From: CAVQGM01 sp963712065
GTDB taxonomy: Bacteria > Actinomycetota > Acidimicrobiia > Acidimicrobiales > Acidimicrobilacustridaceae
NCBI GenBank assembly: GCA_963712065.1
Contig: CAVQGM010000001.1
Location: forward strand, 868,001-932,000
Direction: 5' to 3'
Length of the DNA: 64,000 nucleotides
Part shown: positions 28,903 to 37,683 of the stretch, piece by piece
How the letters are laid out: each line of letters starts with the position of its first letter
How positions within the stretch are numbered: the first letter of the stretch is position 1
Notes under the pieces: generated by a model
What the model saw: only the letters and a program-made list of their open reading frames with translations
The model's database searches: none
What the model was told of the DNA's origin: nothing
Made by a program: the position numbers and the translations under genes

Positions 28903-29694
28903 TCAGCCCCTCCTGTCGGCGCGCGACCGCCGGGCGGCGGCCAGGAACTCGGTCAGGATCGGTCCGGGCGCCAGGAGCGTCGGGTCGTCGCCCATCCACT
29001 CCGGGTGCCACTGCACGCCGAACACGTAGCCGTCGCCGAGTCCGGCGTCGGGGTCGAGCCGCAGGGCCTCGACGAGGCCGTCCTCGGTCGAGCGGGCCTC
29101 GACCACGAGCCCGTCACCCAGTTCCTTGGCCGCCTGGTGGTGCACGCTGTTCACCACCGCCTCGTCGACGCCCGGGTAGAGCGCGGCGAGCCCGCTGCCC
29201 TCGGCGATGGCGATGGCGTGGCGGTTGGCGTCGTAGGGCTCCCAGTCGCGGTGGACGAGGTCGGTGTCGACCTGGGTCGAGATGTCCTGGTAGAGGGTGC
29301 CGCCGAAGGCGACGTTGAGGATCTGGGCACCCCGGCACACCCCGAGCACCGGCTTGCCCGCGTCGTGCACCCGGCGGAGCAGCTCGATCTCGTAGCGGTC
29401 GCGGGCCTCGTCGCCCTCCCAGGCCGGGTCGAGGGGCTCCTCTCCGTAGGTGCGGGGGCAGACGTCGGTGCCCCCCTGCAGCACCAGCCCGTCGACGTCG
29501 TCGACCAGGTCGTCGAGGTCGGGCGCGCCCGGCCCGAGCCGGGGCAGCAGGTAGGTGATGGCCCCCTGGGAGCCGACCCAGTGGGCCATCGACTCCTCGA
29601 GGTAGAGCAGCGTCTTGCCCTTGAAGACCGGGCGGGTGGGGTCGGCGTGGAAGAAGCAGGCCGACAGGCCGATGCGCAGGGGGCGAGTGCTCAT
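28903..29694 (-). CDS. Gamma-glutamyl hydrolase of class-I amidotransferase fold (PuuD-like)
   Basis: 263 residues. Peptidase C26-type glutamine amidotransferase: the oxyanion region DGLVLQGGTDVCPRTYG, nucleophile Cys in VLGVCRGAQILNVAFGG, and the catalytic His-x-Glu in FGVQWHPEW. SVHHQAA is the usual helper block. PuuD cleaves gamma-glutamyl amides of amino acids such as gamma-glutamyl-GABA. Here it lies between the iron alcohol dehydrogenase (52 bases upstream) and the aldehyde dehydrogenase (4 bases downstream), fitting the last step of a gamma-glutamylation pathway that frees the amino acid and recycles glutamate. Confidence 0.88.
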   Translation of the reverse strand: MSTRPLRIGLSACFFHADPTRPVFKGKTLLYLEESMAHWVGSQGAITYLLPRLGPGAPDLDDLVDDVDGLVLQGGTDVCPRTYGEEPLDPAWEGDEARDRYEIELLRRVHDAGKPVLGVCRGAQILNVAFGGTLYQDISTQVDTDLVHRDWEPYDANRHAIAIAEGSGLAALYPGVDEAVVNSVHHQAAKELGDGLVVEARSTEDGLVEALRLDPDAGLGDGYVFGVQWHPEWMGDDPTLLAPGPILTEFLAAARRSRADRRG

Positions 29695-29746
29695 GGCCGT
29701 CGGGAGGGGAGGTCGGGGGCTCGGAGAGGAAGCGGCGACGTCGTGG

Positions 29747-30890
29747 TCATGCCATCGCCCTCGTGAAGATGAGCCGGAAGTCGTCCTCGGTGACCGGACG
29801 CGGGTTGTTGGCGTGGCAGGCGTCGTCGAAGGCGAGTCGGGCCAGGCGGTCGAGATCGACCGGCACGACCCCGGCGGAGGTGAGGTCGGCCGGCACCGAG
29901 ATCTCGGCCTTGAGATCGGTGAGCCAGCGAAGGAACGCGTCGGGGGTCGGCGCCTCGCAACCCACGGTCTCGGCGAGCACGACGAACTTCTCGGGCGCCG
30001 TCTCCACGTTGAACGCCAAGGCGTGGTCGATCATCACCGCGTTGGCCAGGCCGTGGTGCAGGTCGGCGGCGGTGCCGAGGGCGTGGGCGGTCGAGTGCAC
30101 CAGGCCGAGGCCCTTCTGGAAGGCGATGGCCCCCATCATCGAGGCCATGAGCATCCCGCCCCGGGCCTCGAGGTCGGCGGGCTCGGCGACCGCCCGGGAC
30201 AGGTGGCGGGCCACGAGCCGGGTGCCCTCGAGGGCGATGCCGTCGCAGATGGGGTGGTAGGCCTTGGCCAGGTAGGCCTCGACGTTGTGGGTGAGGGCGT
30301 CGACGCCGGTGGCGGCGGTGATGGGCGCCGGCAGGTCGACGGTCAGCTCGGGGTCGGCGAACACGACCTTTGCCAGGAGGTGGGGCGAGAACACGATCCG
30401 CTTGACGTGGGTGGCGTCGTCGGCGATCACCGCCGAACGGCCCACCTCGCTGCCGGTGCCGGCGGTGGTCGGGAGGGCCACGAACCACGGCACGGCGTCG
30501 GTGATCGGACGAGCGCCGGGCTTGTCGTCCTCGTAGTCGAACAGCTCGCCCGGGTGGGTGGCCATGAGGGCGACCGCCTTGGCCACGTCGAGGGCGGCGC
30601 CGCCGCCCACGCCGACGATGCCGTCGGCGTCGTGCTCGCGGAACGCGGCGACGCCGGCGTCGACCTGGCTCACCACCGGGTTGCCCCAGACCCCGTCGAA
30701 CACGGCGGGCTCGAGCCCGCCCGCGGCGAGCTCGTCGATGACGGCGGCGAAGGCGGGCAGGGCGGCGACGCCCCGGTCGGTGACCACGAGCGGCCGGGCG
30801 ACGCCCGACCTCGGCCAGGTGGCCGGCCACGCCGTGACGGGCGCCGGGACCGAAGCGGATGTCGGTGGGGAAGCTGAACCGGGAGAGCAC
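29747..30890 (-). CDS. Iron-containing alcohol dehydrogenase, one frameshift near the start
   Basis: Starts GTG at 30890, three bases after the stop of the glutamine-synthetase-like gene. The first 27 codons (MLSRFSFPTDIRFGPGARHG) and the rest (VARPLVVTDRGVAALPAF onward) are separated by one extra base near 30803; corrected, it has about 380 residues. Family III ADH marks: DGIVGVGGGAALDVAK, LPTTAGTGSEVGRSAVI, and metal ligands in VHSTAHALGTAADLHHGLANA. It oxidises an alcohol to an aldehyde with NAD(P). Its presence where polyamine pathways have a flavin oxidase implies a hydroxyl-bearing substrate. Confidence 0.85.
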
Positions 30891-30893
30891 GGG

Positions 30894-32258
30894 TCAGATG
30901 ATCTCGAAGTAGCGGCGGAGCTCCCAGTCGGTCACCGCGTCGCCGAACTGGCGCCACTCCCACTCGCGGGTCTGCACCACGTGGTCGACGAAGGCGTCGC
31001 CGAACAGCTCGCGCGCCACCTTGGACCCGGCCAGGCGGGCGGTGGCCTCCTGCAGGGTGCGGGGCAGGCGCTCGATGCGGTCGTCGGCGTAGGCGCTGCC
31101 CTCGGTGGGGGCCACGTCGAGCTCGAGCCCGCGCTCGACGCCCCACAGGCCGGCGGCGAGCGAGGCGGCGACGGCCAGGTAGGGGTTGACGTCGGACCCG
31201 GGCACGCGGAGCTCGAGCCGGGTGCTCTTGCCCGAGCCGGGGATGACCCGCGCCGCCACGGTGCGGTTGTCGACGCCCCACGTGGCCTTGGTCGGCGCCC
31301 AGAAGCCGTCGACCAGGCGCTTGTAGCTGTTGACCGTGGGGGCGAAGAACACGAGGAGCTCGGGGAGCAGCTCGAGGATGCCGGCCAGGTACGACCGGAA
31401 GAGCGGGCTCATGCGGTACGGGTCGCCGTCGTCGTGGAAGAGGTTCCGCTCGCCGTCGGGGTCCCAGAGGCTCTGGTGGGCGTGACCGCTGCAGCCCGGG
31501 AGGTCGGGGTGCCACCGGGCCATGAACGTGGGGAGGATGCCGAAGCGGTGGCCGATCTCCTTCACCGACGCCTTGAACAGCAGGGCCCGGTCGGCGGCCT
31601 CGAGGGCCTCGGAGTAGACCATGGCCGCCTCGTACACGCCGGGGCCGGTCTCGGTGTGCAGCCCCTCGAGCGGCACGCCGAACGCCCGCAGGTCGGTGAG
31701 CAGCGCGTCGAAGTACCCCTGGTTCTGCGTCTGGCGGAGGATCGAGTAGCCGAACATGCCGGGGGTGAGGGGCGTCATCCCCCGGAAGCCCTTCTCGTGC
31801 AGCGAGTGGGGGGTCTCGAGGAAGTTGAACCACTCGAACTCGAGCCCGAACCGGGGCGAGTACCCGAGGGCCTCGGCCCGGTCGACGACGCCGCGCAGCA
31901 TGCGACGGGGGCACACCTCGAGGGGTTGGTTGCCGGTGCCCACGAAGTCGCCGAGGAAGAAGTGCCGACCGCCTTCCCAGGGGATGCGCCGGTGGGTGCC
32001 GAGGTCGATGCGCACCTCGGCGTCGGGGTAGCCGCTCTGCCAGCCCGTGTAGGTGGTGTTGTCGTAGCACCGGTCGGACGAGTCCCAGCCGAACACCACG
32101 TTGCAGAACCCGAAGCCGGACTCCGTCGCCCCGAGGAACTTGCGGGCGTCGAGGTACTTGCCCCGGAGGACGCCGTCGATGTCGGTGACGGCGACCTTCA
32201 CGTAGTCGTCGCCCTCGGCCACCAGGTCGTCGCGCACGTCGCCGAACCCCTCGCTCAT
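30894..32258 (-). CDS. Glutamine-synthetase-like gamma-glutamyl-amine ligase
   Basis: 454 residues from the ATG at 32258. It is a GS-fold ligase with the beta-grasp and catalytic parts: FGLEFEWFNFLET (metal-binding Glu block), HTETGPGVYEAAM, HPDLPGCSGHAHQSLWD (His of the ammonia/glutamate site), NSYKRLVDGFWAPTKATWGVDNRT, and RLELRVPGSDVNPYLAVAA. The adenylylation-site tyrosine block of GlnA is absent and it leads a catabolic run, so it likely ligates glutamate to an organic amine, as PuuA and actinobacterial GlnA4 (gamma-glutamylethanolamide synthetase) do. The substrate is inferred from its neighbours. Confidence 0.85.
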   Translation of the reverse strand: MSEGFGDVRDDLVAEGDDYVKVAVTDIDGVLRGKYLDARKFLGATESGFGFCNVVFGWDSSDRCYDNTTYTGWQSGYPDAEVRIDLGTHRRIPWEGGRHFFLGDFVGTGNQPLEVCPRRMLRGVVDRAEALGYSPRFGLEFEWFNFLETPHSLHEKGFRGMTPLTPGMFGYSILRQTQNQGYFDALLTDLRAFGVPLEGLHTETGPGVYEAAMVYSEALEAADRALLFKASVKEIGHRFGILPTFMARWHPDLPGCSGHAHQSLWDPDGERNLFHDDGDPYRMSPLFRSYLAGILELLPELLVFFAPTVNSYKRLVDGFWAPTKATWGVDNRTVAARVIPGSGKSTRLELRVPGSDVNPYLAVAASLAAGLWGVERGLELDVAPTEGSAYADDRIERLPRTLQEATARLAGSKVARELFGDAFVDHVVQTREWEWRQFGDAVTDWELRRYFEII

Positions 32259-32323
32259 GGGGGGCACCGTAGTCCCGGTGCCGCTGCCGGCTCCCGGGCC
32301 GCGGCCGGGTGGGCCGGAGGGGA

Positions 32324-32953
32324 TCAGGCCTCGCCGGTGACGGCGAGGTTGACGGCCCCGACCGTCGCCGGCACGACGGCCGGACGGGTCTGGCGGATGC
32401 GGACCAGGATGGTGATCGCGCTGGCGGTGAGCACCGCGCCGTAGAGGAGCAGCTCGGGGTCGGACACCGCCAGGCCGTAGGCCGACCACGTGGCGGCATC
32501 GACGATGGCCAGCCACCACGTGGCGGCGGCGATGCCCTCGAGCCGCTCGCTGCGGACGGCGACCCACACCTGAGGCCCGTAGTTCACGAGCACGCTCAGG
32601 GCGAGGGCGACCCCCAGCACGCCGAACACCCACGTCACGGCGATGACGGTCGACCACGCCGCCGCGCCCAGCAGGTCGCGGCCGGTGATCCGGCGACGGA
32701 GGAGCACCACGGTCCACAGCGCCAGGGGGAGCGCCGGCAGCGACACCGCCCACACGGGGACGAGGCCCTCGACCAGTCCGTAGATCAACCACGCCACCTC
32801 CGTGAGGGCGATGTTGATGGCGGTCATCGGCGACACGCCGTCGGGAACGCCCGTGCGGAGCAGCTTCACCGGCTGGGGCAGGAGGCGGACGACGAACGCG
32901 GCCATCGCCACGATGCCGAGCACGTCGGCGGCGGAGAGGGAGCCCAGGTCCAC
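32324..32953 (-). CDS. Full-length SWEET-like transporter, copy 2
   Basis: 209 residues with seven hydrophobic segments arranged 3-1-3 and two PQ motifs: VVRLLPQPVKLLRTG in the first half and NYGPQVWVAVRSERLEG in the second. Most bacterial relatives (SemiSWEETs) are about 90 residues with one such repeat; this is a fused double repeat like eukaryotic SWEETs. It closely resembles the gene 29 bases upstream, so the pair arose by tandem duplication. It precedes the gamma-glutamyl ligase by 65 bases. SWEETs move sugars by facilitated diffusion; the cargo here is unknown. Confidence 0.75.
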   Translation of the reverse strand: MDLGSLSAADVLGIVAMAAFVVRLLPQPVKLLRTGVPDGVSPMTAINIALTEVAWLIYGLVEGLVPVWAVSLPALPLALWTVVLLRRRITGRDLLGAAAWSTVIAVTWVFGVLGVALALSVLVNYGPQVWVAVRSERLEGIAAATWWLAIVDAATWSAYGLAVSDPELLLYGAVLTASAITILVRIRQTRPAVVPATVGAVNLAVTGEA

Positions 32954-32982
32954 CCCGAGAGCCTACTGAGGGCTCGGGGTGG

Positions 32983-33597
32983 TCAAGCCTCCTCGGCGAC
33001 CAGCGCCGGCGCCGACGCCGACACCCGCCGGGTCCTGCCGATGCGCACGAGGATCGTCGTCGCCGCCCCGACCATCATCGCCCCGTAGAACAGGATCGCC
33101 GGGTCGTCGACGGCGAACCCGTAAGCCGACCACAGGAGGGCGTCGGCGATGGCCAACCACCACGTCGCCGAGGCCAGGCCCTCGAGTCGGTCGCTGCGCA
33201 GCGCGGTCCACACCTGCGGTCCGTAGTTCAGCACGACGCTCAGGCCCAGCACCACACCCAGCACGCCGAACGACCAGGTGCCGACGATCAGCGCCACGTA
33301 GGCCAGGCCGGCCGCGAGGTCGCGTCGGGTCACCTCGTGACGCAGCAGCCACAGCATCCACAGCGCCAGCGGCAACGCCGGCACCGAGACGATCCAGACG
33401 GGCACGAGGCCGGCCGTCAGCCCGTAGACGAGGGCGGCCACCTCGGTCAGCACCACGTTGATGGCCGAGAGCGGCGACACGCCGTCGGGCACCCTGGTCC
33501 GGGCCAGCTTCAACGGCTGTGGCACCAGGCGGACGAGGAACGCCGTGACCGCCATGGCGCCGAACACGTCGGCCGCCGAGACCGAGTCGAGGATCAC
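32983..33597 (-). CDS. Full-length SWEET-like transporter, copy 1
   Basis: 204 residues, tandem paralogue of the next gene (about two thirds identical by eye). Seven hydrophobic segments; PQ motifs in LVRLVPQPLKLARTR and NYGPQVWTALRSDRLEG; shared blocks PDGVSPLSAINVVLTEVAALVYGL and ATWWLAIADALLWSAYGFAV. It is the first gene of the leftward run, divergent from the FGGY kinase with 94 bases between. Two copies may form a heterodimer or simply reflect dosage. Confidence 0.75.
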   Translation of the reverse strand: MILDSVSAADVFGAMAVTAFLVRLVPQPLKLARTRVPDGVSPLSAINVVLTEVAALVYGLTAGLVPVWIVSVPALPLALWMLWLLRHEVTRRDLAAGLAYVALIVGTWSFGVLGVVLGLSVVLNYGPQVWTALRSDRLEGLASATWWLAIADALLWSAYGFAVDDPAILFYGAMMVGAATTILVRIGRTRRVSASAPALVAEEA

Positions 33598-33691
33598 CGC
33601 ACGAGGCTACCGACGCCATCGACCGGCGCCGCCGGCGTCCCCCCGGTGCGTCCCCCCCGGTCGGTCCCGGGCGCAGCACTAGCGTGCGGCC

Positions 33692-35281
33692 ATGTCGTAC
33701 GTCCTCGCCGTGGATCTCGGGACGGGGGGCCCCAAGGTCGCGCTGGTGTCGACCGGGGGCGACGTCGTCGCCCACACCGTCCGCCACAACCGGCTGGAGC
33801 TGGTGCCCGGCGGCGGGGTCGAGCAGGACCCCGAGGAGTGGTGGGACACGATCGTCGACGCGTCCAAGCAGCTCCTGGGTCAGGGCGTGGTGCCCACCGA
33901 CGAGGTGATCGCCATCAGCGTCACCGCCCAGTGGATGGCGACGGTGCCGGTCGACGCCGACGGCCGGCCGCTCCACCACGCCATCAGCTGGATGGACGAC
34001 CGCGGGGCCGGGGCCTCCCGGAAGGCCACCGGCGGCGGGCTGACCGTCCCGACCGTCGGCTACAACGCCGTCCGCCTCCGCAACTGGCTGCGGGTCACCG
34101 GCGGGGTGCCGTCGCGCACCGGCAAGGACTCGACCGGCCACATCCTCTGGCTCAAGGACGACAAGCCCGACGTCTACCGCGCCACCTACAAGTTCCTCGA
34201 GCCGATGGATTTCCTCAACCTGCGGTTCACCGGCCGGTTCGCGGCGTCGTACGACTCGATCGTCGGGCACTGGGTCACCGACAACCGCGATCTGGCGAAC
34301 GTCGGCTACGACGACCAGCTCCTCGAGTGGACCGGCATCGACCGGGCCAAGCTCCCCGACCTGCTGCCCACCGGCTCGATCGTCGGTCCCATCCTCCCCG
34401 AGGTCGCCGCCGACCTCGGCCTGCCCACGACGGTGCAGGTCGTCACCGGCACGGGCGACACCTGCTCGGCCGGCATCGGGTCGGGCGCGGTGCGCGACCT
34501 CGACGCCCACCTCTACGTCGGCACGTCGTCGTGGCTGTCGTGCCACGTGCCGTTCAAGCGGACCGACCTGCTCCACAACATCACCTCCCTCCCGTCGGCG
34601 ATCCCGATGCGGTACTGGGTGGCGACCGAACAGGACGTCGCCGGCGCCTCGCTCACGTGGCTGGTCGACAACGTGCTGCTCGCCTCCGACGGCCTGTCGG
34701 TGGTCGACGCCCCCGACGACATGGTGGGGGCCCTCAACGAGCTCGCCGCCCGCTCCCCGGCCGGCAGCAACGGGGTGATCTTCTTCCCGTGGCTCAACGG
34801 CGAGCGCACCCCGGTCGACGACCACCGCATCCGGGGCGGGTGGATCAACGTCGGGCTCGGCACCGTGCGCAGCGACCTGGTGCGGGCCGTGTTCGAGGGG
34901 GTCGCCCTCAACGCCCGCTGGATGCTCACCTACGCCGAGAAGTTCGCCAAGACCCGCTTCGACGACGGCATCACCTTCATCGGCGGGGGTGCGCAGTCGC
35001 CGCTGTGGTGCCAGATCATGGCCGACGTGCTCGACCGGCCGATCCGTCAGGCGGCCGAACCCCGGCTGGCCAACGTGCGGGGTGCGGCCTTCAGTGCCGC
35101 CGTGGCCCTCGGCCACCTCCGTTGGGACGACGTCCCGGCCCTCGTCGCCATCGACGCAACCTACGCACCGAACCCCGACCACCGCGCCACCTACGACCGG
35201 GCGTTCGGCGCCTTCACCGACTACTACAAGCGCACCAAGGGCCTGTTCGCCAAGCTGAACCGCCCGGGAGGACGACCATGA
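33692..35281 (+). CDS. FGGY-family carbohydrate kinase
   Basis: 529 residues, ATG at 33692. Two actin-like ATPase domains: phosphate-1 loop VLAVDLGTGGPKVALV, catalytic-region SWMDDRG, FLEPMDFLNLRFTGR, and nucleotide site VTGTGDTCSAGIGSGAV and FIGGGAQSPLWCQIMADVLDRPI. FGGY kinases phosphorylate sugars and polyols (xylulose, glycerol, ribulose); which one cannot be told from sequence. Its stop overlaps the next start (ATGA), so it is translationally coupled to a sphingosine-1-phosphate-lyase homologue, an unusual pairing suggesting the two act on one substrate. Confidence 0.88.
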   Translation: MSYVLAVDLGTGGPKVALVSTGGDVVAHTVRHNRLELVPGGGVEQDPEEWWDTIVDASKQLLGQGVVPTDEVIAISVTAQWMATVPVDADGRPLHHAISWMDDRGAGASRKATGGGLTVPTVGYNAVRLRNWLRVTGGVPSRTGKDSTGHILWLKDDKPDVYRATYKFLEPMDFLNLRFTGRFAASYDSIVGHWVTDNRDLANVGYDDQLLEWTGIDRAKLPDLLPTGSIVGPILPEVAADLGLPTTVQVVTGTGDTCSAGIGSGAVRDLDAHLYVGTSSWLSCHVPFKRTDLLHNITSLPSAIPMRYWVATEQDVAGASLTWLVDNVLLASDGLSVVDAPDDMVGALNELAARSPAGSNGVIFFPWLNGERTPVDDHRIRGGWINVGLGTVRSDLVRAVFEGVALNARWMLTYAEKFAKTRFDDGITFIGGGAQSPLWCQIMADVLDRPIRQAAEPRLANVRGAAFSAAVALGHLRWDDVPALVAIDATYAPNPDHRATYDRAFGAFTDYYKRTKGLFAKLNRPGGRP

Positions 35282-36708
35282 GCGAGCCCGCCGGCCACGA
35301 GCCGCCCCCAGAGCCGACCATCAAGGAGTACCGCCGGCGGTACGAGACGTACACGGCGCTGCCCTCGTCGGGGGTGGCGCGCGACGACGTGCTCGGCCTC
35401 ATGCGCGAGATGCAGGCCCAGGAAGCGGCCCGGTGGGGGGAGGGCTACGCCTCGGGCGCCGTCTACAACGGCGACCCCGACCACATCGCCTTCCTCAACG
35501 AGGCCTACGCCATCAACTCCCAGTCGAACCCGCTGCACACCGACCTGTGGCCGAGCGCGGTGAAGTTCGAGAGCGAGATCGTGGCCATGACCGCGTCGAT
35601 GCTCGGCGGCGGCGACATCGGCGAGGGGCCGGGTCGGCCCGGTGGCGTGTGCGGCACCGTCTCGTCGGGGGGCAGCGAGAGCATCCAGCTGGCGATGAAG
35701 GCCTACCGCGACCATGCCCGGGCCACGCGGGGGATCACCGAGCCGCAGATGATCGTGCCCCGCACCGCCCACGCCGCGTTCGACAAGGCGGCGCAGTACT
35801 TCGGCATCGAGATCGTGCACGTGCCGCCGGCCGACGACTGGCGGGCGGACGTGGCCGCCACCGAGGCGGCGATCACCGAGGACACCATCGTGATCGTGGG
35901 GTCGGCACCGCCGTTCCCCCACGGCCTCGTCGACCCCATCGAGGAGCTGTCCGAGCTGGCCCGATCGCGGGGCATCGGCTTCCACACCGACGCCTGCCTG
36001 GGCGGCTTCGTGCTGCCGTTCGCCGAGAAGCTGGGCTACCCGGTGCCGCCGTTCGACTTCCGACTCCCCGGCGTCACCTCGATCTCGGCCGACACGCACA
36101 AGTTCGGCTACGCCGCCAAGGGCACGTCGGTGGTGCTCTACCGAACCGAGGAGCTCCGCCACCACCAGTACTTCACGATGACCGACTGGCCGGGTGGGCT
36201 CTACTGCTCTCCGTCGTTCGCCGGCTCACGACCAGGGGCCCTGTCGGCGGCGTGTTGGGCGGCGCTGGTGTCGATCGGCGAGGAGGGCTACCTCGACGCC
36301 ACCCGTCGCATCCTCACGACGGCCGATGCCATCAAGGCCGGCCTGCGGGAGATGCCCGAGCTCGACCTGTTCGGCGACCCGCTGTTCGTCATCGCCTTCG
36401 CCAGCAACGACGCCGACCTCGACGTCTACCGGGTCAACGACGCCCTGACCCGCATGGGCTGGGCCCTCAACCCGCTGCACCGCCCGGCCGCCCTGCACCT
36501 GTGCGTCACGCTCCGCCACACCCAGCCCGGGGTCGCCGAGCGGCTCCTCGCCGACCTGCGCACCGCCATCGACTGGGTTCGGGCCAACCCGTCGAGCGAG
36601 GGCGGCATGGCCCCGATCTACGGCATGGCCAACACCGTGCCCGAACGGGGACTCGTCGCCGACGCCATGCTCGACGTCATGGACGGCTGGTACCGCATCC
36701 CCTCCTGA
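35278..36708 (+). CDS. Sphingosine-1-phosphate lyase homologue (PLP-dependent)
   Basis: 476 residues. A PLP fold-I carbon-carbon lyase. It follows eukaryotic S1P lyase block by block: GTVSSGGSESIQLAMKAYRD, TAHAAFDKAAQYFGI, DACLGGFVLPFAEKLGYP, ISADTHKFGYAAKGTSVVLY (PLP Lys275), DWPGGLYCSPSFAGSRPG and the closing MAPIYGMANTV. The eukaryotic enzyme cleaves sphingoid-base phosphates to phosphoethanolamine and a long-chain aldehyde. There is no N-terminal membrane helix, as in known soluble bacterial forms. It is coupled (ATGA) to the FGGY kinase and divergent from a run that could consume ethanolamine. Confidence 0.88.
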   Translation: MSEPAGHEPPPEPTIKEYRRRYETYTALPSSGVARDDVLGLMREMQAQEAARWGEGYASGAVYNGDPDHIAFLNEAYAINSQSNPLHTDLWPSAVKFESEIVAMTASMLGGGDIGEGPGRPGGVCGTVSSGGSESIQLAMKAYRDHARATRGITEPQMIVPRTAHAAFDKAAQYFGIEIVHVPPADDWRADVAATEAAITEDTIVIVGSAPPFPHGLVDPIEELSELARSRGIGFHTDACLGGFVLPFAEKLGYPVPPFDFRLPGVTSISADTHKFGYAAKGTSVVLYRTEELRHHQYFTMTDWPGGLYCSPSFAGSRPGALSAACWAALVSIGEEGYLDATRRILTTADAIKAGLREMPELDLFGDPLFVIAFASNDADLDVYRVNDALTRMGWALNPLHRPAALHLCVTLRHTQPGVAERLLADLRTAIDWVRANPSSEGGMAPIYGMANTVPERGLVADAMLDVMDGWYRIPS

Positions 36709-36743
36709 CCACCTCCAACCTCCACCAGCTCCCGATCCCTCGG

Positions 36744-36796
36744 CGAACTGGTTGCCAGATCACCATGTGCCCCACCCGGATTCCGCAACCAGTTCC
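36744..36796. repeat. Imperfect palindrome, 12-base arms and 29-base loop (copy 2)
   Basis: CGAACTGGTTGC (36744-36755) and GCAACCAGTTCC (36785-36796) pair over 11 bases around a 29-base loop, the same arms and loop length as the element at 16753-16805. It lies between two convergent genes, where a terminator or a dispersed repeat would be expected. Confidence 0.8.
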
Positions 36797-36807
36797 GGGC
36801 CCTTGGC

Positions 36808-37623
36808 TCAGGTCCGGGGGACGAGCGAGGTCAAGGTCCACTCGCCCGACTCGGTGTAGGTGACGTCGCCGATCGGGGATGCCGACGTGATCGACAGCGT
36901 CCAGATCGACCGGACGGGGAAGCCGTTCTCGGTGGCGTACCACGTCTCGACCCGACCCTCGCCGCGCTGGTCGCCCTCGTACCGTCGCTCGGCGACGTAC
37001 CTCGACGCCGTCACCGACGTGCCGCCGACGTCGACCTCCTCGTCGCCGAGGAACGTGCTCGGGCCGGTCATCGTCGAGCGGCCCTGGCCCTCGGTGTCGA
37101 TCGTGCACTCCTGCGCCCGGACCGTCCCGGGGACGGCGCCGCGCTCGGTGGTGGGTGCCGGAGGGTCGCACACCGACGTCGACCGGCTGTCGACCTGGGC
37201 GACCACGAAGTCGAAGCGCTGGGTGACCGCGCCCCCGACGTCGACCATGCGGTCACCGTCCTGGCAGTAGTTCCAGGTCTGCGAGTGGTTGGCGTTGTGC
37301 TCGACGCGGAGCTCCCAGCAGTCGTCGTCGTCCCACGTGACCGTCGCCGGCATCGACGGACCCATCGACTGGCTCGTCGTCTGGAAGCTCAGCTTCTCGC
37401 GACCCGACCCGGTGAGCAGGTAGACGCCCTCGGCCGGGCGACCGAGGGGGGCCTCGGCGACGCCGGCGGTCTGCCCGGTGCGGAAGCGCTCGAGGGCCTC
37501 GTCGACCGACGCCCGGTCGGCGGCCCGCCCACGCACCACCAGCGTGACGACGACCGCCGTGGCGAGCACCGCGACGGCGGCGACGCCGGCGGTGATCACG
37601 AGGGTGCGACGGCGGACGGCCAT
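36808..37623 (-). CDS. Membrane-anchored exported protein, unknown function
   Basis: 271 residues, ATG at 37623. A short basic start (MAVRRRT) and one hydrophobic segment (LVITAGVAAVAVLATAVVVTLVV) anchor or export it. The rest is a soluble beta-rich domain with four cysteines (DDDCWELRVEHN, WNYCQDGDRMV, TSVCDPPAP, AQECTIDTEGQG), likely paired as disulfides outside the cell. YATENGFPVRSIWTLSI resembles the closing strands of lipoprotein-type beta sandwiches. No known domain is recognised. It runs leftwards 60 bases after HdeD. Confidence 0.7.
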   Translation of the reverse strand: MAVRRRTLVITAGVAAVAVLATAVVVTLVVRGRAADRASVDEALERFRTGQTAGVAEAPLGRPAEGVYLLTGSGREKLSFQTTSQSMGPSMPATVTWDDDDCWELRVEHNANHSQTWNYCQDGDRMVDVGGAVTQRFDFVVAQVDSRSTSVCDPPAPTTERGAVPGTVRAQECTIDTEGQGRSTMTGPSTFLGDEEVDVGGTSVTASRYVAERRYEGDQRGEGRVETWYATENGFPVRSIWTLSITSASPIGDVTYTESGEWTLTSLVPRT

Positions 37624-37683
37624 GGCCCATCATGCCCCCGCTCCCCGCCACCCCGGCGAGGCGGCGCAGGCCGAGGCGGCGGC

